A DNA stretch of 64,000 nucleotides from Macrocystis pyrifera (Eukaryota; Sar; Phaeophyceae; Laminariales; Laminariaceae): NCBI GenBank assembly GCA_031763025.1, contig JASSKH010000010.1, forward strand, positions 3,529,901 through 3,593,900. Reading direction: 5' to 3'. The translations under genes were made by a program, and so were the position numbers. Positions 11,679 through 22,657 of this stretch are shown one piece after another; position 1 is the first letter of the stretch; each line of letters begins with the position of its first letter. Under the pieces are notes generated by a model that did no database searches, had not been told where the DNA came from, and saw nothing but the letters and a program-made list of their open reading frames with translations.

Positions 11679-13805
11679 CTTTTGCTCTTTTTGCTGTCGC
11701 TTTTGGTGCCGCTGCAGCTGTAGCTGCCAACGCTTCCTCCTGGCCTGGAGGGGCGGCCCCTTCCGCCTCTTTGTCCCCCCCCACTCCCCGCTTCCGCTTC
11801 CGTATTGGCTTCTCCGCCTCCTCACCGTCGATAGGTGCAGGGTCAGCGCTGGTCCCAGGAAGAGTAGCAGCGGTCGGGGGCGCGGGGGGTAGGGAGGTTC
11901 GTCCGGCGTTCTCCATGACGATCTCAGCGTTATCCTCGCGGGCCATCGCGAAGCCCGTTTGCTGGGTGCATTTCTGGGTGGTGACGCACGCTGCTCGAGC
12001 GCTTGCAAACAGCGACTTACTCTGAAGTCGTTGTTCGGCGGACGTTGTTGCTACCGTAGGTGCCGTTGTCGCTGTCGGCGGCGGCGACACCGCCGCTACC
12101 GCCGCCACCGCCTCCACGTCTTCCTCTTTCACCCCCACTGCCACCACCACTGCTCCCGCCGCCACCGCTTCCGCTGTCGCTGCCTTCGTATTTGCCTTTT
12201 CCGCCGATATCGAGTCCGTCGCGACCGAGTTAATCTCTACACTACCACCCCGAGCGGGCGTCGGCAGTCTGAGGTTATTTTTTCTTCGCTTGGGCAGCGA
12301 CGGTTTCGCGTCATCCTTCGCAGAACCACCGGGCCCGCCCCCGCTTCCCCCACGCCCCCCCCCCCTCCATCTTCGCGATGCGCCTCACAAAGCTTCCTCC
12401 CTCTCCGGGACAGACCAACTCTGCCCGACACACCCACCTCATCTACCACCAGCACACCCGCCGCCGCCGCTGCCAGCGCCGTCCCCCCCCGCGCTTTGTG
12501 CTTCCTCGCCCCCCCGCACCGTTCGCCGTCGAGTTCGTGCGGCGCCACCAACCCCAAATCCATCACCTCTGTTAGAGGAAAGGTATCCGCAAGGTCGGCC
12601 CTCGCCGCCTCGCGCAACTTATGCCGTGCCCCGCGCGCACTGTGCCGTGCCCCGGGCCTAAGCCCGAGAGCGTCCTGAGCCCCGCTTGAGCCGCCCTCGC
12701 TCTTCGCTCCATCACGATCGTCTTCGTCCGCAGGGAGAGGGCCGGTTTGCGGTGGCTCCATCCCCGCATCCCTTCCATCACCGCCTCGGTTCAAGTCAAA
12801 CTCCGCCGCCCCCCCCCCTGTTTCTTGTCCCTCGTCAGCCTTGCCGCGGGCTGACGCTGGTGGTACCGACAGAATCGAGGTATTCAAGTTCGAGCCGCTT
12901 CGCGCATTGCTGAGCGGTCCATCGTCGTCGTGTGCCGGGCCTCCTTCGCTCGAGGTGTCGGGCAAGGGAGTGTGGGGCTTGACGCCGCTGCCGCTCCTAC
13001 TGCCGCTGGTGCTGCTGCCGCCGCTTTTGCTGCTGCTGCCGCTATTGCCGCTGCCAGCGGTGTTAGTGGAAACGCCGGAACCAGCCTCTTCCCCAACAGC
13101 TGCGCACTTCCCTCCTCCTCTCTCCCCTCTTTCCCCTTCTGCTCCTCCTCCCCCCCCTTCTTTTCCCACCCCTCCTCCTCCTCCTTCTCCTCCCGCACCA
13201 CCATCTACCCGCTTCCCGCCCTCCCCGGCCTCGAACTTCTGCCAAACCGTCCCGTCAAAAGCTTCAATGACGAGGTTGCCCTCTTCCTTCCCCTCCCCCT
13301 CCTCCTCCTCTATCATATCTACCTCGCTCCCCTCCTCCCCGCATCTCTCGGACACGGTTTCCTCGTCCGAATACATCTCTCCCGTGTACGTCGTCGTCCG
13401 CGGCAGCGGCCGCAGCGGTTGAGATTGCGGTAGCGACAGTACCTCATCAGCCGCCGCTAGATTGTCGGTGGTTATCGTGTCCGCAGCGGTATCCTCAGTG
13501 TTGGAATTTTCATTACCGTTGCTGTCGCTGCCTTCGTTGCGCTGGGCGGGGGCGGGGGCGGCGGCGGCGGCGGAGTCGGGGCCGATGTCTGCTTTGGGAG
13601 GGGGGCTGGCGGCTGGGGCAACTGGTGGTTTAGGCGGGGTCGCCGCCGCCGTTGCTGGTGGTGATGGTGGTGGCGGTAGCGCTGCTGCTGATGATGCTGA
13701 TGCTGATGATGCTGTTGTTGTTTCTCCCTTGCCGCTACCCTTAGCCTTGGCCTTGCCTTTCTTCTGTTTTTCTTGCTGTTTTTCCGCGTCGTATCGGGCC
13801 CTTGC
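10890..13805 (-). CDS. Low-complexity, probably nuclear protein; frame changes at two G-runs
   Basis: Minus-strand reading starts near 13,805 after a plausible acceptor (GTGCAAG) and shows coding character throughout. It opens with a Lys/Gln-rich start (KQQEKQKKGKAKAKG), an Ala/Pro region, an acidic block (MYSDEETVSERCGEEG), IEAFDGTVWQKFEAGEGGKR, Gly/Ser-rich linkers and LREAARADLADTFPLTEVMD. It continues with a basic NLS-like LPKRRKNNLRLPTPARGG, FASARAACVTTQKCTQQ, KPIRKRKRGVGG, then VVSRYEENQVAAAGRPF, FFASKRKGKREASIEIVQ and an acidic end (ELVVSDDDEK, stop). The frame changes at the G-runs near 12,351-12,366 and 11,385-11,405, while coding character continues on both sides. This suggests homopolymer assembly errors or indels. 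The opposite strand is open but only gives Pro/Ser-rich filler. No domain is recognised. The true start and upstream exons are unknown. Confidence 0.6.
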
Positions 13806-13887
13806 ACGGAAACAACGACGGTATACAAGTGCACGTCAAGGAGGCGGGATATATTGGGGGGGGGGGGGGGTAAGCAGATGGAGGAGA

Positions 13888-14150
13888 GGGGGGGGGGGTG
13901 TACTCATTGTCATGAATGGCCCTAGTCGTATGACCATAGAACCTTGCATCCCCACAATGCTGGGATAGAGCACGTCGGCTTTTCACCGACCAGGCAGACA
14001 TTGCTTGCACCAAGCGAGAAGCGCCATGAGGTGTGTGGGCGAGTCGCATGAAGGGTGAGCTGCATCCTACTAAGAACAGCTTGTGAGGCGGCATCGAATG
14101 AATAGAGTTGTTTTCTGGTGTGTGGCCACCTCCAGAGGCGGGGGTATTAA
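13888..14150 (-). mobile_element. C-tailed SINE copy, 5'-truncated
   Basis: In reverse complement: GGTGGCCACAC region, GATGCAGCTCACCCTTCAT, AGACATTGC/GCAATGTCTG core, GGTCATACGACTAGGGCC, then AATGAGTACACC and C-run. A second G-run (13,857-13,870) lies just beyond the tail. Confidence 0.8.
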
Positions 14151-14164
14151 AATGGCTGTGGTGG

Positions 14165-14340
14165 TGTTAGGCTATCATGTGACAGTGATGATGATAGATA
14201 GATGATGGATGATGGTGACGATGAGGGTGGGTGATGAATGGTGGTGATTGTGATGATGATGACGACGATGGTGAAGATGATGGGTAATGATGATGATGAC
14301 AGTGATGATGGTGACGATGAAGTGCGATGATGACGACAAT
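14165..14340. repeat. GATGAT/GTGATG microsatellite
   Basis: Degenerate trinucleotide-based low-complexity sequence. Confidence 0.9.
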
Positions 14341-14640
14341 GAGTTTTAACTACGAAAATGGAAACGCCCACCCAAACCACAACGGTGACAGAGCCCACAC
14401 TCGCACACAAGAAGCACCATGTTGCCGTAAACGCCTGCAATACAGCCGATCACAGACACCTTTCAGCACGCCCCTTATTTGTCTTTCAACCACCAGGTCT
14501 CTCATGCCCGTAAATACCGGGGGTTCAATCTCAACTCGCCATTAGCTTTTCTCACGCTTCCCCTTCGAGATCAAATCGGATGAAAAACACGAACTAAAAA
14601 ACAAAAAAAAAAAACGAATTTCAAGAAATTTCTGCAAGAT

Positions 14641-14738
14641 TAACCCCTCTATAGGACTGCAGTCCCGTTTTTTTGGGCACAAACCACTCAAATTCCAAGT
14701 AGGTTGTCCCCAAAACGGGACTGGGGTACTACAAGGGT
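14641..14738. mobile_element. Palindromic MITE, family D
   Basis: AACCCCTCTATAGGACTGCA with AGTCCCGTTTT at the left and AAAACGGGACT with ACAAGGGTT at the right form inverted ends around CACTCAAATTCCAAGTAGG. Other copies: 15,979, 17,637 and partial ones at 17,304 and 33,785. Confidence 0.8.
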
Positions 14739-14942
14739 TACACAATGGCCAATAAAATAAGCCACACCAGGGTGCATATCTGTTCATTTATGTAAAAAAA
14801 CGATCACACGCAACGACCAGGGGCGCGAGAGCGGGGGTGCGGGGGGGGGTCTCACTACGACCGGAGGGACGGGGGGGGGGGGGGGGGGGGGGGCGAGCGA
14901 CCGAGCGCCCGAGCGACCGACCGAGCGGCTGGAGGGGGAGTC

Positions 14943-17900
14943 TCACTTGCACTCCTCTAGCAACTGTCTCATCTTCAGCCGCTCGTCGCTGATGTCTGAG
15001 GGGCTGAACAGCTGCGGCTTGAAGCACGCCTTCAACTTGTCCTTCACTTGGCCTGGCGTCACCGGCGGCCACTGCCGGCAGATCTCCTGTGGAACCAACG
15101 GCAAAGAGCCCCGGCCGCACAAGAGAAAATAAAGAAGCGCAGAAAAAGACAAGAAAAAAAAATGTGAAGGGGTAGGGGAAGGAGGCAGAGAGCGGGGGGG
15201 GGGAGGGGGGGCGTTCATCATCACAGGCAGAGCCGTGCTACTGCAGGGTTTCACTTGATTCTAGTATAGCTAGAGTATAGCCCAGACGTTTCCCGCAGAC
15301 GGGGGGGGAGTAAAAAAATTGTATCCAATGTGTATGGCATACGACTACTTGCAAGCCCAATAATATGTGCATCCGATGTGTATTGCATACCATTTTTATT
15401 GCAAGCCCATTAGCCGATGTGTGCTGCATACCGTATGTTTGCAAGCCCATTTAATTGTGCATATCAGGCTTGGCTTACAGCATTCGATGCGTATTGCATA
15501 CCATTTTTTTTGCCGAACTAATCAATACATTTGCAAACCGATGTGTGCCGTGTACCATACTTTTGCAAGCCCATTTGATTGTGTATCGGGCTTGGCTCAA
15601 AGCATCCTATGTGCACGTAATGCACACCAGGTGCCATTTCTTTGCAAGCCCATTGATATTATTTTTGGCAAACTGGTGCCTGTTGCATACCTTATATTTG
15701 CAAGTCCATTTTGAGTGTACGTATATCAGGCTCTGCTCACAATATTTATCAAGACCGGATTGATTGTTCGGTAGGGGTACAGGGGATAGGGGGGTAGAGC
15801 ACCACCCCGCGTGACGATCATCGGCAAACTTCCACCCCTAGGTATCGTCAGCAACGATATAATACCTTATTACGGGGGGTCATAGTAAATAGGACCAAAT
15901 ATTGTCACTAAAAAAAGCGAAATATACAGGTTTTCGTGTGTACCGCAGGTCCTATTTACTATGGCCCCCCGTAATATTGCAAACTGCAGTCCCGTTTTGG
16001 CGACAAACCACTCAAATTCCAAGTAGTTTGTCCCCAAACCGGCAATTTGTCCTAGAAGTGTTGTACTACTCATCCCACCCACCAATCGAAACTCACGAAA
16101 ATCAACGCCATACTCGCCAAGCAGCCCGCTGGTCAAAAGCAGCGTCTGTGTACACGACCGCTGTCATCATGGACGAGTATTTGAACGAGTGTTGTGCCTT
16201 TTCTCGCTTGCGTCGCGAGCGAAATTGATGTATTAGAGCTACGAACGTCGTGCGGTATGGATTAAAATAGTTATTTTTTTTTTCTTTGTTCTTCAAGACG
16301 ATGTTTGAGAAACGCGGCAAGTTGGTTCCTTCTGCTGTTCGTTCACCCGGCTGTTCAATCTGCCACGTATACACGAGGGTGTTCTAAATTAATTATCTAC
16401 TTTCTTTCAAAATGTTCATGATTTCCTGCTTTCATTCGTACATAGTTTATATTTTTCCTGCAGTTTTTTTCATCCTTACTCCTTCGTTACTCCTTCCATT
16501 CATACTTCTATTATTATTTCGGGCCTATACAGTTTTTTTGTGCTTTTTTTCAACCAATTATTATATTGTTTCTGAAAGTCGATGTTTATTTTCTAGCGCT
16601 CCCCCCCCCCCCCCCCCCTCTCCCCGCTCGTACCTTGGCGTAGCGGAGCACGTAGACGCCGCAGTCACACCCGTTGATCTGCAGGGGTACACTGGGCCGC
16701 ACGAGAGGAAGTTTGCTCCAGTCAAAAGCCGCGTCTCCCCCGTTTTCCCCGCTGACCTCCTTCCACTTCTCCTTCAAGTACCTGCAACGGCCACGATGGT
16801 TGATGAGTTGGTTGCTTGGTCTGAGGGATGGTTGATTTGCTGGTATGATTTGGTTTCGGCTCGGTTCGGTTCGGTTTGGTTTGGTTTGGTTTCGGTTTTT
16901 GGTTCGGTTTGGTTTTGGCTTTGTTCGGTTTGGTTCGGTTTTGGTTCCGGATTTGGTTTTTTGATTTCCTTCCGTTTCGTTTGGGTTTTGGTTTGGTTTT
17001 GTTCGGGTATAGGTTGGATTTGGTTTGGTTTTGGTTTTGGTTTTGGTTTGGGTAGATTAGGTTATGTTGGCTGAACGGTTTTCGGCTGATTGGTTTTCAC
17101 TCGTTATTTAATTTTGACCATGACGAAAAAAACAACAGCAGTGTCGCCGACGTAAAGTGTCTTAACAACTGAAACTCTAACTGAGCAAGGCTTTTCAGCC
17201 GATCGCCCGCGATGCAAGGACCAAGGACCGTTTCGATAAAATATGCATACGCAAACCGTCCCCACATTTCGGGACAAGAGCGATATACAGCAGTCAGGTG
17301 TGCTTTAAACCTTTCAGGAGAGCGGTCCCGTTTTGGGGACTAAAAACCCTCAAAATTCTAAGCGTAGTATCTCTCAAGCTCACGTGAGATGCCTGTTTTG
17401 TTCACAACCGACCGAATGAACTATTTATAGTCATGGGCTCTACCGACGGAAACTAAATGGCTTAATATGGTCAGAGGCAGAGAAACGAGAAGAACGACCA
17501 CGCTCGTCCCGTGCCCCCTCCTAGCTTCTCGTGATAGGTGCACGGACAGAGCACATCACCACTGCTCGCTGCCGATTGATAGGCCTAGAGGCTAGGCCTA
17601 CTGATGTGGTTAGCCCCGAAAGTCAAGTGCCCGTTTTAACCCATTTAGGACAGCAGTCCCCTTTTGGGGACTAAACCCTCAAATTCCAAGTGGTTAGTCC
17701 CCAAAACGGGACTCCAGTCCTAAAAGGGTCCAGGACCACCCCGTCACAAGCCAACACAGACGTCGTGTTATCTCCAACATGGTCTCTTAAATATTTTACT
17801 ACTGAGAAAATGATCCCATACGACTACGACACATCCACTTCCTCGCCATTAAGAGAGTGTTTTTTTTTTCCTCGTGACGACCCGCTTTCACCTGTGGCCT

Positions 17901-20900
17901 TATCTCCCGAAAACGTCTTATAGCAGGTACAACGGATGGCCTCAAAGTGGGGTACCCGACCGTAGTAAAAGTTACAGAAAAACACCAGATTCCTCTCCGG
18001 TGTTGACACCAAATGACAGGATATTACTCGCGTCGGCAATGTTTGTACCACCAAAAGACTAAAGCCGGTAGACCGCGTTTGGACTTTTTTCCCCTTCAGC
18101 TCTTGAACGGCGCCCCGTCGTAGCAGCAGCAGCAGCAGTAGTAGTGGCAGCTGTACAGTAGCAACAGCGGTCTTCTTGATACGGGCGCACGAGTTGTTGG
18201 CCTCGGTAGCATTGATTTGACTCCTCCGATAAGCCGATCGTTAACACGACAACAAACCACCAGACAACCAAAGACGAAAAAAAAACACCGTCGGCAATCT
18301 TGCACACCAGAAAAGTGATCACTCCTTCGCCACGAGAATCTAAGGACCTAAGGACCGTTTGTACAGCAATGCAGAAGCAGCAGCGGTGGTCCCTCTGTAG
18401 AGTAGTGCCGCCCTCTGTAGTACCCGTGAAATCGTTTGGGGCCGACGGGATTAGCCAGTGTACCAGTATCGACAGCAGTGATTGCGATCAGCTGGTAGCT
18501 AGTGCCCGGAGAGTGGCCCCTACGGTTCTTAAAAGAATGAGTTTGAAAAAACAGGTACACGATATTCTACTGTATCCGATGCAGACCACGAAAAAAAAAA
18601 AAAAAACTTTGTTTTGTTGACTGCGTACAATATGCACGTACGAGTATACAGATGTAGCCAATGTTTTCTCAAAATTGTTCGGGTTCTCCGAATGAGAGGC
18701 CCCAGAAAAAAAAAAAAAAAACATGTTTTACTGTGTACACCACTCTGTTAATAAAAATAGTGACCACTTGTATATACGAATGTTCAATAAAAAAGATGAT
18801 TATATGAAGAGGCAGTGGTACTAACAATACTACTGCTGTACTCCTATCGTAAATAGCACGGGTCCCAAGCTATGCGGATGAACCGTCTGAGAGATAGCGA
18901 GAAAAGAAAGAAAGCACGCATGCATATGATAATCACAACGCACACTATTGATGGGGATCAGCATGGGCTTCTCCGTCCCATCGGCGGATCGGCCATAATT
19001 TGCTTTTTTCACCAACTATTTCAGGGTTTTAGCGAATAAGAAAATAACGTTTCGGCACTGAAGCGTAGGTAAAACCCCTTCAAGAATCGGTCGAAATCCT
19101 GGCTATATCATACTACAGAAAAAAATACCTGGTATCACCCTACGTAGGGGAGCCATCGGCCTTACTAGATGCGTCCTTCACGAGCTCATACACAAACGTA
19201 CAATCCGCAGAACGCGCGAAACAAAACATCAATGAGCTTCAACAAAATCATCGTCGATCTCACGGCTCTAGGCGTGTTTTTTTTTTTTAATGGATTTTAC
19301 AATTATTACGGGGGTCCATAGTTAACAGGACCTATGGTGTACATAAAAACCTACATATTTGCCTATTTTTACTAACAAAATTTGGTCCCGTTAACTATGG
19401 GCCCCCGTAATAGTATATTGTGCCAAATATACCGGTATAAAAATAGAAAACAATTGGTGTCAAATTTTTAAAAAATATTCAGCCGTATTCTTGTAATACC
19501 AAAAACAAAATGTAGATTTTTGTCACGAACCTTTGGAGGTAGTTCCAAATCCTGGTAGCGTGATGCATGTCGAGGGAGTCCATGAAGAGGAGACAGGGCT
19601 GCTCTTCGTCAGAGCCGTAGTCGTCAACCCCCTTGCCCACCTGACTCAGACGAAGCGGGGAAACGGGACAAGAATAGGTGCAAGAACAGTCGCAGTAACG
19701 AAGGAGGGTGAGGGCGAAGACAAAAGCGACACCAACACTTCAATCGCCGCCAATAGCGACATCAGCAACAGCAATAGCAACACGGCCACCCCCACACCTA
19801 TCCACCACCACCACCACCACCACCACCACCACCACCACCAGCCAAACATGTCAGCAGACAGCATTTTCACCCCTTGACAGACAGGAACTTTGCCTCGACA
19901 TGCCTCGACTGACACCAAAATACTAGGTTTTAGTGTCGAACACTCGGCCCTACACCCTCGACAGCGCGCGTTGCGCCTTTTGCTTGACATGTCTCCTGAC
20001 ATTTTTGGCAGCAGCAGCAGCAGCAGCAGCCAAAACCACCACAACAGCCATAACCAAAACATCACCAACAACAATCGCTCGAATACCCACGTCACGGATT
20101 CCCTCTACCTTCAGAACATATAATTGGATACATTAACAAGCACTTAAGGCGCGTACACCAGGCATAGTTTCGATAGCATTCGTGTGCTATTTTTTCGATA
20201 TGATCCATCCATATCAATATCATACCGATCCTTACCAACGTCTCCATATTGAAAGAAGAAAAAAAAAACAACAACAATGGGCTATGAGATGGTTTCGTCG
20301 AAAAGTCGTCTTTGCAAGCTGTGTAGTACAGGCTTTGTGCAAGACCTTGAACGTTGCATGTATCCTGCATTGGGGTGGAAAGAACTCTGATTGCTGTGGA
20401 GCTCAGGGAGCGTTATTGACATCCGTACTATCAAGCATGGCAACTATTATCATCATGATAATATTACAACCTGAGCTCATCGACGTTATTGGCGAAGCAG
20501 ACGAGGCTCCACTACATGTTCTCTCTCCACCACAGCATTTACGAATGCAAAAAAAAAAAAACAGAGAAAAGTTCCACATTTCCCGTAAGTACCAACACCG
20601 CACTCTTTTTGAATACCAGGTATTTAAGACCCGTAGCATGCGCGATCGAAGCATCAAATACAACATGCAGTAGGATGACACACAGCCTGCAGAGATGGGC
20701 TTTCGACGACATCCTCCACCTCAATGCTCTGACGTTTTTTACGCAATTGATACATACCACTCCTATCAGTCACATGTTCATCATCAACATTCAGTAGTAT
20801 CAAATACCACGCGTATCGATTATTACTATCACGGGAGACCATAGTTAACAGGACCTACGGTACACACAAAACACCCATATATTTCCATATTTTTACTATG

Positions 20901-22624
20901 ACGGGGGTACATAGTTAATAGGACCTATGGTATACATTAAAACCTATATATTTACCTATTTTTGCTAACAATATTTGGTCCCGTTAACTATGGACCCCCG
21001 TAATAACAATATGTGGTCCTATTTACTATGGCTCCCCGTAATAGCATTGTAACATACAGTAATAACAATCACCACTCGTTTATAGATATATACGTAGTAC
21101 GAGCGATCGAAGTGTGGCACACAGCTTGCAACGATGAGCTTCGACGAATTCCTCGACCTCACAACTGTTTTCTTGTGTTTTTAATAAATACCCAAACATT
21201 ATCAGCGTAAAAAAAAAAATACCAGGTATGAACGAAAAAAAAAGATGTATGTACAGAGCACTAGGCCTACGTTATCATACGATACCTTGATCTTGTCGAG
21301 GTTGGCGATGCAGGCGAGGCTCCAGTGCATATTCTCCACCACCGGCACGAGGACGAACTTCTTAGAGAAAAGATCGACGTTTCTAGTCCAGTACTGCACC
21401 TTGCTGTATGCCGCCTGACGAAAACACAAAACGCAAAACACCGGTACACATGGGGAGGGAGGGAGGGAGGGAGGGAGGGAGGGAGGGAAGGGCGAAGTGG
21501 GTTAGGATATCGGTCGACAACGACTAGCGAACGAGATAAAACTAACGATTCTTGACGTACCGTAGATCGCGGTGAAAATAAACAAAGTACTAAATCCGAA
21601 GCGGTGGGGGTGGGGGATGTCGACACCATGCATGGCCGTAGTCGTATGACCATAGACCACCGCATCCCTACAATGCCGGGACGGAGCACGCCGGGTTTTT
21701 ACCGACCAGACGGACATTGCTTGCACCAAGCGCGAAGCGCCGTGGGCGGGGGCGTTACCGCAGCAGCGAGATGGGACAGGAGCAACTATCATGTGACACG
21801 CTTGATTCAGCCTGGGCCGGGCGATCGACGCCCCTCTCGTGACCAGTCATCAATGATCAAATATCAAACATCAAACACCAATACCAAAAATCAATTATCA
21901 AATATCAAACATCAGCTATCAAATGTCAAACAGCGCACGGATAGTATCAAAGATCAGTTTTCAAGCATCTAATACTAAATATAAAACATAATGCCAGGCA
22001 CACTTATTACAATCCCCCCCCCCCAAAAAAAAAAAAAAAAACAATCAATCAATCAATCAATCTCAAAAATCAAAATCCTCACGTCGAAGCTGGATACCCG
22101 ACCCTCCGTGAGCTTGGTGAAAAAGTGCGAGCTGAACACGTGCACCTTGTCCGCGTCCATTCCGCCGCCGCCCCCGTCGTCCCACGTCTTAAACGCCTCC
22201 CTGTGCATGTGTCTTGAAAATCACGGTGGAACGTTTCAAGATTCAGAGGGCCGGAAAAGACGACGTAAGACACTCGGTAAGAAACACAAGCGATCCTGGC
22301 CATCACAACCCAAAATGAAGGGGACCGGGAACAGTCTCATCAAGTATTACATCAAAACGAAGTAAGAAAATAAACGTACACACGTGATGCCTTGCCACAA
22401 AATATGCAAAAAAAAAAGGTCAAAACACAAACACAACCACAAACGTGTTTTTTTTTTTCAAGCCCGTGATAATCAAAGTCCCCGATATATACCAGGTGTA
22501 CGATGTCAATCTCTGGGCTTTCATGCGTCCAGTCCCCCCATGAATACTCCTGGAGGGTGACAACTTGTACGTCTACAGTAGACAGGCTCTTCAACCTTCG
22601 GCCATGACCATAGGGTAGGGGGGT

Positions 22625-22657
<33 letters not shown>

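Noticed and set aside
10827-11723. 298-codon plus-strand Pro-rich frame
   Set aside because: It is the antisense of the minus-strand low-complexity gene, which has NLS motifs, acidic blocks and coherent composition. The plus frame is Pro/Leu filler.
22352-22594. An extra protease exon near 22.5 kb (EYSWGDWTHESPEID)
   Set aside because: Splice sites are possible, but the flanking exons already join in phase without it and it matches no part of the C48 fold.
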